Shown piece after piece: positions 1-8,636 of a stretch of DNA of 64,000 nucleotides. The stretch is from Phylloscopus collybita (lineage: Eukaryota; Chordata; Aves; Passeriformes; Phylloscopidae), in assembly GCA_027886175.1 (NCBI GenBank), contig JAJNNQ010000003.1:3308001-3372000 (forward strand), in the 5' to 3' direction. Under the pieces are notes generated by a model. The model did not search any database and was not told the DNA's origin. It worked only from the letters and a program-made list of their open reading frames with translations. How positions within the stretch are numbered: the first letter of the stretch is position 1; each line of letters begins with the position of its first letter. Position numbers and translations under genes: made by a program.

Positions 1-180
1 GATTTCAAAGTGATGACTCTCTAGTTACAGGCAGTTATTATTCCTTAGTGGCTTTAAAACAGTGTACACTTAATAACTCAAATATAACAGCCTGTAAAGA
101 AAAGCCCCCATTTCTTAGGAACTAACCCCAAATTTGGGATTATTTCCTTTCCTCCCCCACATTCTCTGCATTTCTGACAC

Positions 181-275
181 CTTCCAGACTCCAGTGGGTC
201 AGTTTTTCCTTGCTCATTCATCCCCACAGCTCCAGTTTCCTCCACTGAAGAGTCTTCCAAGTCCTTGCTGTGAGA
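181..275 (-). CDS. ZBBX: Probable next ZBBX exon (residues 326-356)
   Basis: After acceptor gttttttattcag the frame-0 reading is SHSKDLEDSSVEETGAVGMN and then EQGKTDPLESG, in phase with the previous exon. The donor AAG/GTGTCA at 175-180 is plausible but not strong. The frame actually stays open to about position 78, so the 3' boundary is uncertain. I do not recall a clear mammalian counterpart, and the support is splice signal, phase and composition only. Confidence 0.5.
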
Positions 276-616
276 CTGAATAAAAAACAAAAATAAAGAG
301 ACTCGCACTCAGCAACAGATTAAAATTTTAAAAATAAATTAAAAATTTTAAAAGTCCTGAAAAGCTGACAGACTTTGTGTATAAATCCCATATAGTGCAG
401 GTCCCTGAACACAACAGAAAAAAATTACAGGGAACTTTTGGAATGATCCATTTTCCACATTTGTATGGTAAACAAACTATGCACCAGTATTTATCCTTAC
501 TGGAAATTATTTAACTGTTGCTACTCTAAATATTTAACAAATCAAGACTTGAACAAATCAGTTCATTGTTGAGATTTATCATTATCAAAGTCCTTTATCA
601 TTATTTATGTACTCAC

Positions 617-720
617 ATCATCAAGGAACTCAATTTTCAAAGAGGACTCTGTGTTTTCAGGAACAGTGCTGGATTCTTCAACTCTATAAACAGATGCCCA
701 GTATTTCTTCACCTCTTCAG
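617..720 (-). CDS. ZBBX: ZBBX exon with SLKIEFLDD (residues 291-325)
   Basis: This 104-base exon has acceptor atttcacag and a strong donor GTGAGT at 611-616. It encodes AEEVKKYWASVYRVEESSTV and then PENTESSLKIEFLDD and ends in phase 0. The SLKIxxLDD ending corresponds to a conserved ZBBX segment. The acidic, low-hydrophobicity composition suggests a disordered region. Confidence 0.82.
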
Positions 721-941
721 CTGTGAAATGTGAATAATTTCATGCATTTCAGTTTTTCCTGCTCAAAACACAGCTCATAAAATGCAACATTTTTGTTCTT
801 TATAAAAAAAATCACAATTTTCTCCTTTTATTTTTGCTGCTTTTAGCAGAAACTGCTTAAGAATGGAAATGTTTGGCAATCACAGAAAAGAAAGCTCAAG
901 GAAAAGGTGGTTTAGATGGAATAAACAGAAATCTGTTACAC

Positions 942-1087
942 CTGTTAACTCCTCAATGTCATCATCATCATCATCATCATCATCTCCTCCTTGTCCCTCT
1001 CCTGCAGCCCCAGCCTGGTGAACACTCAGGCCTTGCACAGGCCTTGAATCTTTTATGCAACTTGCAAAAAATTGATCGACAGGAGTT
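942..1087 (-). CDS. ZBBX: ZBBX exon with poly-Asp tract (residues 242-290)
   Basis: This 146-base exon lies between acceptor gttcttgtttcag and donor ACAG/GTGTAA at 936-941. It encodes TPVDQFFASCIKDSRPVQGL, a Gly-rich linker, nine consecutive Asp residues (about 277-285) and IEELT. The opening TPxxQ follows KKxRR as in ZBBX. The Asp run is encoded by eight GAT codons plus GAC, so it is a coding trinucleotide microsatellite. One base (G) is carried to the next exon to make Ala. Confidence 0.83.
961..984. repeat. (ATC)8 microsatellite inside a ZBBX exon
   Basis: Eight perfect ATC units (GAT on the coding strand) follow a GTC and encode most of the nine-residue Asp run. Confidence 0.95.
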
Positions 1088-1612
1088 CTGAAACAAGAAC
1101 AAAAAATACCCAATCTTAAAAACCCCAATCTTAAAAATTTTTAAAATTTTTCACAGAAAAAAAAAAAAAAAGAAAAAGGAAAAGGAAAAACTCTACCAGG
1201 CTATTTACTACAGCAGCATTAACTAACTCCTCCTAATTTCATTGAGGTGACTTTGCTCCTCAAGAACTCATAAAACAACTCTGTAATGTCCATAAAAGAA
1301 TCCTGAAGATTCCCTTTCTCTATAAAACTCCTGTAGCAAATGCCTCAAAACCAAGCAACCAGATATCAAAACCAGTCTCCAAATTGTACAATAAACTGAG
1401 AGCAAGGAAAATCCCTCTAAATACTCCCTCAGCAGGAATTCTGAACTCTGAAGTGATCAGGTCTGGTCATAATTATTTTATTACAATAAAGCCCCCTGTA
1501 TAGACTCCCTTTAACTCTTTATAAGATATTTAATATTTTTAAAGTTTCACGTGGGTTTTGTTCATTTGGTATTTCTGAATTCCTTCATTAGGAGCAGCAA
1601 ATTCACCAAAAC

Positions 1613-1733
1613 CTTCTGTATTTCTTCAGCAGGAGTTTCTCCATGTAGCTCAGGCCATCCTTCTGGAATTCCACGTGGATGGGTTCCTTCAGAGCAGTAA
1701 CATTGGTCTGTACCTCACAAACTCCCACAGGTT
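1613..1733 (-). CDS. ZBBX: ZBBX exon with [11 protein letters not shown] block (residues 202-242)
   Basis: This 121-base exon has acceptor attctgacag and encodes [20 protein letters not shown] and then [19 protein letters not shown]. The CEVQTN and SYMEKLxLKK motifs match ZBBX. The donor inferred from phase is AAG/GTTTTG at 1607-1612, a weak site with T at +3. Reading on instead gives a stop within three codons, and the next exon needs exactly the two bases (AG) left here. Confidence 0.84.
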
Positions 1734-2619
1734 CTGTCAGAATTATTAAAAAAAAAAAATTATACAGCTGTTCCAGCTTAGAAACTTGCTCTTTACCTAC
1801 ATTATCCTTGAATGAACATCACATTTGGGTCTGTGCTTAGCTCAGTCTTTGCATAACTCCAAAATTTAAATGGCCAGCAATATTATATTGACAGAACACA
1901 GTCAGTAGTGGGGGCAGCCATAAAAACTCCTTTATTACAGATTACTACACTGGAGCCATAGAAAGAGTGGGGGGACGGAAATTCATGACTCCAGAGATCA
2001 AAATCCCACAGAAAAGAAGAAAAAAAATGGAGAAAAATCCATTTTATGGATTTAATGAGTTTAATATTATTTTGTACAAAAAGCCACAGAGAAAAACCAC
2101 CATCCACGGACTATAGAAACAAGACACAGATTTGGATTTGCACAAATCCAATCAGACCAGAGGAATTTTCCATATTTTTCCATGCATACTTCAGCTGATT
2201 GCAGCTTTTCATTGGGACAAAGAAATATTAAGAGCCTGGTGAAGGCAAGCAGAAAATGTACTTGGATAGAACACACAAAATCCTGAGCCCTGCACATTCC
2301 CTGCCTCAGTTTAAAACTGGATTTTCATTTGAGCACTGCAGTTCATGCTGAAGTGCCACGTGAGACACAAAGCCTTGGGAAGGTACAGGGACATGGGCTG
2401 GACTGCCACTGCCAGAGATCTTTACAAAAACTGACTTAAACACCCTGCATAGCATTAAAAAACCCTTCAGAGCTGATTGTTATTAATGAAGGCACACTGA
2501 GAAAGAATAAAATGGGTTTTCTGAGCTTCACATAATATCTGCCTTCACTAATCTAAAATCCATCTCCCCCAAATGGCTCCCACTGCATTTAAAATGTCAT
2601 TGAACAGAACAAACCATAC

Positions 2620-2794
2620 CTGATGGGACCCCACTGGCACATGGATCTCCTCCAGGATCACTTTTACCTCTTCTCCACTGAAGCAAAGCTTCCTGAAAAG
2701 TCTTTGCAGATTCCTCCTCATCAAAGGCACCACTCAGCAACAATCCTTTGTCCTGCTTTCCAAGGCTTGCACAGGTTGATTCTGTGGCTGGTTC
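2620..2794 (-). CDS. ZBBX: ZBBX exon with FDEEESAKTFQEAL block (residues 144-202)
   Basis: This 175-base exon has acceptor ctgatttag and donor GTATGG at 2614-2619. It starts EPATESTCASLGKQDKGLLL and continues SGAFDEEESAKTFQEALLQW, then RRGKSDPGGDPCASGVPS. The acidic FDEEESAxxFQEALxxWR motif is a conserved ZBBX block that lies after the B-box in mammals. The exon leaves one base (G), which joins AA of the following exon to give Glu. Confidence 0.88.
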
Positions 2795-3599
2795 CTAAAT
2801 CAGTTCCACAACATTACTGATAAAGCCTTTCTGACAAGCAGCAGCATTTTTAGTGTCAGCTGTGGTACTGCAGCACTCAGTTTTCTGGGCTCAGCTGAGC
2901 TACCTGGTCATCAAGATCACTCCCATTTTATGTTATTATATTATTTATCTATCAAGAGCTACATAAGAAAGACAAAAGTTTTTCTTACCAGACCCCCACT
3001 TTTCTTCCAAAACCCCCACTTTTAAAGGGTTTTGGTAACAGAGAGCAGAGCCCATGGACACCACATCCCATGTACAGGAGGAATTAAATGAGGCATTTAA
3101 TGCAGCATGTCTCACTTAAAAGGAATTGATGAGCTGTGTGCATTATTAATGAAGAGCTGATTATTGAAGCTTCTCAGTGGACAGGGGCACATCTGGAGAG
3201 GTCAGTAAGAGGAAAATGGTCACTTAAGGGGCTAACTGGTTTAGCCATTCAAACAACAGCCCGGGGAAGTCCAAAGTGTAATGGATGAGATTGACTGAAA
3301 ATGGTTACAAAAGGAGAAAAGAATCCTACATTGGGTCTTTAATGATTTTTCAGCTTTTATCAGAACAAAGAAAATTACTGTGGAAGGTTTTCATTACCAA
3401 CTCTCGGCTGATTATCAAGCAAAACCACGAAATAATTTACGTATTTATGGGAAAGATCCTTTGCACATTCTCCAAGCGAGGGACCTGTTCTTACCACAAA
3501 AAAAAAAGCAGCAAAGGTACAGGCAGAACGTGTAATGAGAGATCCCCTACAACCAGGATGCTTTCCCAACTCCCTTCCACCTGCCCTACGCTTTAACTG

Positions 3600-4060
3600 A
3601 TCCAGGGACTGGCTGCACATCCAGCTGCACTTGCGACTGGATCTGCAGCCTGTTCAACGCGTCGGTGCCTGCATGCTCAGGGCATCACCCGCTGCAAAGC
3701 GGGGTGAGCACGGCTCAAAGTTCAGCCGGGATCAGCAGGGAACAACAACCCGAGCGCGGGGCCAGCGAAGGGCAGCTCAGCTGCGGACACAGCGCGGGTT
3801 TGCACGGCGCTCCTTCCTGCGGCTCCAGCATTCCCGGGGCCGGGGTCCCCCGGGAGGCGGAGCGGCTGCAGGGTCCTGCGGGGGCGCGGCGCCCTCGGGC
3901 GGCGATTGCCGGCACTGCAGCGGCCCCCAGCGCTCCGGGATCGCTGCCGGGCCGGGATCGCTCCCGAAAATCCTCCGGGAAAAGCAAAACGCGCACGAGC
4001 GGCGCTGGGCGCTGCTCCCTGTTCCGTCCGCGTGAATGGAACTGGGAGCACGGGAGAAAA
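3600..4060. promoter_or_regulatory. Second CpG island, intronic
   Basis: A GC-rich, CpG-dense block of about 460 bases stands out from AT-rich flanks. Several overlapping open frames cross it on both strands, as expected from GC richness, and none has recognisable domains. It may be an internal promoter, possibly for a plus-strand transcript, or a GC-rich exon I cannot identify. It is immediately followed by the G/T tract. Confidence 0.6.
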
Positions 4061-4095
4061 ACCCCCGTGGTTGAGTTATCTTAAATTCCAAATCT

Positions 4096-4455
4096 GCATG
4101 TGGTGGATTTTTGGGTGGTTTTTTTTGTTGTTGTTGTTTTTTGGGGGGTTTTTTGGGGTTTTTTTTTGGGGGGGGGGTGTTTTTGTGGGGTTTTTTGTGG
4201 TTTTTTTTTTGTTTTTTTTTAGTTTTTGGGGGTTTTTGGTTGTTGTTTTGGGGTTGTTTTGGTTTTGGTTTTTTGGGGGGTTTTTTTGTGGGTGTGGGGG
4301 GGTTTCGGGTTTTTTTGGGGAGTTTTTGGAGTTTTGGTTGTTTTTTTTTTCTGTTGTTTTGGGTTTGTTTGTTTGGGGGTTTTGGGGGGTTTTTTGTTTG
4401 TTTGGGTTTTGGTTTTTTATGCGGTTTTTTTTTGTTGTTGTTTTGTTTGGTTTTC
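4096..4455 (+). repeat. G/T-only low-complexity tract
   Basis: For about 360 bases the plus strand is almost entirely G and T, in runs such as GGGGTTTTTTGGGG, with only a few scattered A and C bases. Multiple G-runs make G-quadruplex formation possible on this strand. The minus strand, which matches the ZBBX RNA, is A/C-only. There is no fixed period. Artefactual run lengths in the assembly are possible. Confidence 0.9.
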
Positions 4456-5248
4456 CCGCAGAGGAAAAGCATTACAAAGACACGCACAAAAACATCAGCT
4501 CCTTTTGAGGGTTAGCAGCTCCGAGACTTATTTCCAATGGAAATAAATCACATCATGTATCACAGCGTGGGCAGGGGGATCTCTCTGAGTTGACACCTCT
4601 TTAGAATAAAAATGTTCTTATTCAACAGTGGAACTTTAAAAATCGAGCTGTGTGAGGCTACACCACACTTTGGAGGCTGTTTATTATTTATTTCCTATTT
4701 ATTATTATTTCCTACTTGCTAAAAGGCAAAACACCCTTATTAAATAGAAATCACCTCACACTTGATAATAGAAATTTCCACTCTAACACAACCAACAAGG
4801 TGCCAGCTTGGAAAGCAGTCAGAATTCAACATTTGCCCTGGGCTTTATTTAAGGATTTTAAATTACAAACCATTCACAGACCACTTAATTTTGCCCCCTT
4901 TGCCTGCAACCATACATCTTATTTTAATCACAGAGAAGTGCTCCTTAGTTAAGGATGAGGTCAGCCTTTCTCAGTCATGCCCACATGCTGGGCAAATTAA
5001 TAAAAATAGAGTTAAAATATATATATATTTAACTGTTACTAGTTAAAGGAGTGGTCACAGTTCTGACAACAGAACCATTCAATGTTTCCTTGCATTCAGG
5101 GAGACCAGTCTGTAAAATTTCTCTTTACTTTATGGGCACCAAGTAATGATCAAAGAGAAGAAGAAAAATGTGTCTACATACTGAAACAAAAAAATCTACA
5201 CACCTTAAATTGTGTTATTTGAGAGTTATTTTTAAACCATTTACTTAC

Positions 5249-5355
5249 CAGTAGCCCACCGTTAATTTCAGGTGATCCACAGGCAATCCCCTTCACTCCC
5301 AATTCTTCATGAGCTACAACATCTTTTTCAGGCTTAACTGGTTTTTTCACTGGCT
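5249..5355 (-). CDS. ZBBX: ZBBX exon entering the B-box (residues 108-143)
   Basis: This 107-base exon has acceptor tttgttttcag, preceded by an (AAAAC)-type repeat on the plus strand, and donor GTAAGT at 5243-5248. It encodes EPVKKPVKPEKDVVAHEELG and then VKGIACGSPEINGGLL. In mammals this exon carries the first two zinc ligands of the B-box as a CxxC pair. Here only the first Cys (residue 133) is present, and the second position reads Pro (C-G-S-P). The exon ends in phase 0. The next recognisable exon, at 2620-2794, also starts in phase 0, so direct splicing would keep the frame. Confidence 0.88.
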
Positions 5356-5498
5356 CTGAAAACAAAACAAAACAAAACCAAAAAAACTCAATTAATCCAG
5401 TGTTCCACTCTGATTTCTTCATTATTTAATTGCAGCAACCACCAAGCAGCAATAATCTATCAGAATTTTGTTTATTTGCTTAAGAAAGATGCCTTTAC

Positions 5499-5544
5499 CT
5501 TGAATGTGTTTGAGTACTTGCAACTTCACTTTTTCTGGAGAAAC
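5499..5544 (-). CDS. ZBBX: ZBBX short exon (residues 93-107)
   Basis: This 46-base microexon encodes VSPEKVKLQVLKHIQ and leaves one base. The acceptor is ccttcctctag and the donor is GTAAAG at 5493-5498. Its basic amphipathic sequence corresponds to the GKVKLxLLKxxIQ block before the B-box in ZBBX. The exon is too short to find as an ORF and is supported by splice sites, phase and similarity together. Confidence 0.87.
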
Positions 5545-6651
5545 CTAGAGGAAGGAATATTTACATAGATGTGTAAAAAAGTTCTACTGATAATGAATAA
5601 AGAGTAACTTGTACAGAATGAAAATGGGTTTAGGGAAATAGCAGGGAATGATTTAAAGAGAAAACTCCACATAAAGCTCAACACAGCCATGAAGCCCAGG
5701 ATCAGTTTCCCTCCCCAGAGATGAAATATTGTCCAGCTGACCCTTCCATGAGCTAACATCCCAGTAATTAATAACTTGCAGCATTTTTGTTCCTCAGTCT
5801 TCCCCTGCTAACAGAGTTCACCCCACAGCCTCACTGCCCCTCATTCACCCCTTATTTTAATTTTGCCCTTTTTAAAATTCTGCCCCATTCATCTTCTCAG
5901 CCACTCCAGCTGAAATTTGAAGTTTTTGAAGCAGCAACAGCTCTCAATTCCTTGTCTCAGACAAGGGGGAAGGGAAAGAGGTGAGGAATGAAAACCTTTT
6001 CATTCTGATCCTCTCCTCTCACAAGCAAGGAGGCAATTTTATTGAAGATCTCATTTTCTGTCAGCTTAAGAAAAATTGCCACAGACTTTCCCAAAAGAAA
6101 ATAAGTACTCCATTTGTACATACTGAAAAGAAAACAGATTTTTCAAAGATTTAGCAGGAAAATTCTAAATCCCTTCTTTTAAATCTGAGCAAGGATGTCG
6201 TAGAACAAGAGTCAATAAACCTGAGTTAAAGAAAAGACTTTAAATGTGGTTTATTTTATCTGTGAAAGCAGAGAATTTGCACTCAAAGTTTCAGCCAAAG
6301 CCCTTCAATATTTCAGATCCATCATGGGCATCAGCCAGCCAAAGGATAAGCTCCTGATGACTTCCACCACTACCAGTGCCACTCTTATAGGATTAAATTT
6401 ATAGGAGCAGTGATCATTTGCTGTTTATTGCAACTAAAACCCCAACAGATCACCCAACGAAACCTGATGTTCCTCCAGCTCAAAGGGAATCAGGAGCTTG
6501 GCATGGAAAAATAAGCAATCAGGAATTTTACACAGACAGGGCTTAACCTTTTGGTTCTACAGTCTTTGAAATTTCCCTGTTCTGTAGCAGAAATCCAGTT
6601 CTAAATCTCGTTTTAGTTTAAATAGCTTTACTTGCAAGTATGGTTTCCTAC

Positions 6652-6745
6652 CTTCTTCTTGTTTTCATTATTTTGTGCCACAGCTCGGGCTGGGGTGATC
6701 CTTGGTCCTGCCTGCCCAGATTTCCAATGATAAGCACCTAACTTC
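6652..6745 (-). CDS. ZBBX: ZBBX exon (residues 61-92)
   Basis: This 94-base exon lies between acceptor ggtttgtag and donor GTAGGA at 6646-6651. It encodes KLGAYHWKSGQAGPRITPAR and then AVAQNNENKKK. The YHWKSGQ core corresponds to the conserved YxWKSG block of ZBBX, and the rest is polar and probably unstructured. It starts by completing an Arg codon and ends in phase 0. Confidence 0.88.
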
Positions 6746-7154
6746 CTACAAACCAAGGCAAGAAAAAACTTCAAAATTAGGCCTTCTGCAAGGGAGAGAA
6801 GCATAAAAGCTTTCCTTTAGCTTGTTAAATAGGAACAAAACATCACAAAAATAAAATTCTTGTCTATAGGATCATCAATTCCCCAAAGCACAAATACTCC
6901 TTTCCATTGAAACCTGCTTCACATCTACTTTCATAGCAGTAAATACAACAAATGTGTAAGAATAAGCACTTATTTTTAAACCATTAAATTGGTCCAAGTT
7001 TTTAAAATTAAAAAAAAAAAAAAAAAAAAGTCTTATCAATTCTCAAAGGCTTGTTACAGAAGAATAAAAACAGAAGTACATTTTGTGTGAGCCTTCATTG
7101 TCCCAATTTACTCCAGGACTTCATCCAGCACTGCTAAAAATGCAGGGAACTTTC

Positions 7155-7189
7155 AGATCCTTTCCAGCCCAAACCACTCCATGATTCCA
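7155..7189 (+). mobile_element. CR1 LINE 3'-end fragment
   Basis: The text TTTCCAGCCCAAACCACTCC followed by ATGATTCC is the terminal part of a CR1 element. Only about 35 bases remain, inside a ZBBX intron. Confidence 0.6.
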
Positions 7190-7959
7190 GTGGTGCAAAT
7201 GCCAAAGCCTCCTGTCCTCAGAGCTCACCACAGAAGCCTATCAGGGCCTGCAGGTACAGGGCCTTGGGAGCAAAACAAGAGCAGCTCCATGAGAATAATG
7301 TGGAGACAAAAGTGCCACCCATCACCTGGAGAACACTGCCGCAGCAGCTCAGGGCAGCGCTCACAGAGCTGCCAACTGCTCAGCAGCACCAAGGGATCCA
7401 AATCCAAGGGATTTGCATTCCCAGTGACAAAGCACAGCAGGCAGAAACACAAGGAACAGGAAGCAGATGTTGCAGAAATTTGCCAGCATTCAGAGTGACT
7501 CAGATTTAAACTTCACCCCAGCATTTGCCTCATTACTCCGTGCTTGGCTCCAAGCCTTGCTTGCCATCGTGCACAAGGTGCCTCTCTGGGAAGCCACACA
7601 AAGGGGATCAAAGCAAAAGTAACAACAGCATCTTCTGCAGAAACCTCAGAAATAAACAAGGGTGCAGGAGAAACTACTCTGCCTCCTGCCTGAAAACTCA
7701 GGTGACAAATCCAGTCAGACAGGGAAAAGGAGAAGAGGGAATAAATTAGGAAAATGGAGCAAACATCACACGAGAGTTTAAAATTAACAAAGTCATAGGG
7801 AAGCAAGTTTATCACTAAAGGAAGACTGGAGAGTAGAGACTGAATATAATTGTGAATTCCAAACTTTCCAAGAGATCCCATGTGAGGAGAGCATCTCATT
7901 GGATTCTTTTTTCCCCAAAAGGAAATTGAACCTCTTTTCCAAAGGGAAACTGAACCTAC

Positions 7960-8073
7960 CTCCTCTCCTCTTTTTCTCTGCTCATGTTTGACTGCAGCTC
8001 CCGCAATCTCTTCTCCATCTCTTTGTTTTCTGTTTCTAACTGCACTTTCTCCAACTGCAATTCTTTGACAGTT
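7960..8073 (-). CDS. ZBBX: ZBBX coiled-coil exon (residues 23-61)
   Basis: This 114-base exon lies between acceptor tttcctccag and donor AG/GTAGGT at 7954-7959. It encodes TVKELQLEKVQLETENKEME followed by KRLRELQSNMSREKEER, a strongly charged heptad-like segment predicted to form a coiled coil. Such segments usually mediate oligomerisation, but the partner is unknown. The exon enters with one base and leaves two (AG), which are completed to Arg by the next exon. The VQLxxENxEMEKxL pattern is the most diagnostic match to ZBBX in the window. Confidence 0.9.
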
Positions 8074-8551
8074 CTGGAGGAAATATGAAATATTCATTAG
8101 AAATCACCTGGAAATGAGTAAGGCACTTGGAGGAGTTTAAAGCAGAAAAACAGAAGTTGAAAAATTTGTCATTACAGCCATGTCCCTCCTCTATCTCCCA
8201 ACAGGACTGAAAACAGCTCTGGAAAATTTAGGAGAGCTCAAGTGCAAATCCCACCACAAATGTGCCTGTGGCCATAAAGTTTTGGGGTTTAATTCCATTA
8301 AAATAAACAATCCACTGATTTCTTTAGTATGCTTGTGCTATCCAGTAGATACACAGGGTTATAAAATTCATAATTTAATCAGGAAGTAGATTAAAGCCTG
8401 AGAAAGGAGAGGATAAAAGCATAGGGGAAATGCTAGAAAAGAAACACATCATGATTCTTCTTGCTCTTGCACTCTTCTAGTTAATGTTGCATTAAAACTT
8501 ATTAAAATTATGAAAACACATCTCAATCCCAATCAGAGAGAATGCACTTAC

Positions 8552-8636
8552 TTTGTTTTTAATCTCACTGAGGTTCCAGCTTTTGAGCCTGGGAGAATTA
8601 CAAAATCACTGACATTCATGATGCCCAGTATAACTC
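8552..8636 (-). CDS. ZBBX: ZBBX exon with start codon (residues 1-22)
   Basis: The acceptor is ctcttttatag and the donor is GTAAGT at 8546-8551. The ATG is at 8617-8619, preceded by 17 untranslated bases in the same exon. The coding part is 68 bases and starts MNVSDFVILPGSKAGTSVRL, which aligns without gaps to the mammalian ZBBX N-terminus as I remember it. The exon leaves two bases (AA) that combine with the first base of the next exon to give Lys. This start was chosen because it is the conserved Met at the head of the recognised block. Confidence 0.88.

Larger units (their letters stand above)
276..2619 (-). other. ZBBX introns between the most 3' exons in the window
   Basis: The intervals 276-616, 721-941, 1088-1612 and 1734-2619 are AT-rich introns with short poly-A runs (for example 1154-1170) and no recognised repeat. 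Nothing else in them reads as an exon. Confidence 0.7.
2795..5248 (-). other. ZBBX intron where the B-box exon would be expected
   Basis: This 2.45-kb interval separates the exon that enters the B-box from the exon that follows it. I looked on the minus strand for a phase-0 exon rich in Cys and His and found none. The interval contains a CpG island (about 3600-4060), a G/T-only tract (4096-4455) and otherwise AT-rich sequence. Confidence 0.7.
5356..8551 (-). other. ZBBX introns between exons 5249-8636
   Basis: The intervals 5356-5498, 5545-6651, 6746-7959 and 8074-8551 are AT-rich introns. They contain an (AAAAC) repeat near 5361-5380, a poly-A run near 7009-7028 and one short CR1 end at 7155-7189. 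No other exon was recognised. Confidence 0.7.

Noticed and set aside
2984..3025. Possible small ZBBX exon ending GGGGGTCTG/GTAAGA
   Set aside because: The donor is good, but the only upstream acceptor is poor, the sequence is a near-duplicate of CCCCCACTTTT motifs, and it matches no ZBBX block.
3631..4508. Overlapping open frames of 90-236 codons across the CpG island and the G/T tract
   Set aside because: They follow from GC richness and from the lack of stop codons in G/T or A/C-only sequence. The translations are Gly/Phe/Val or Pro/Lys/Gln runs without domains.
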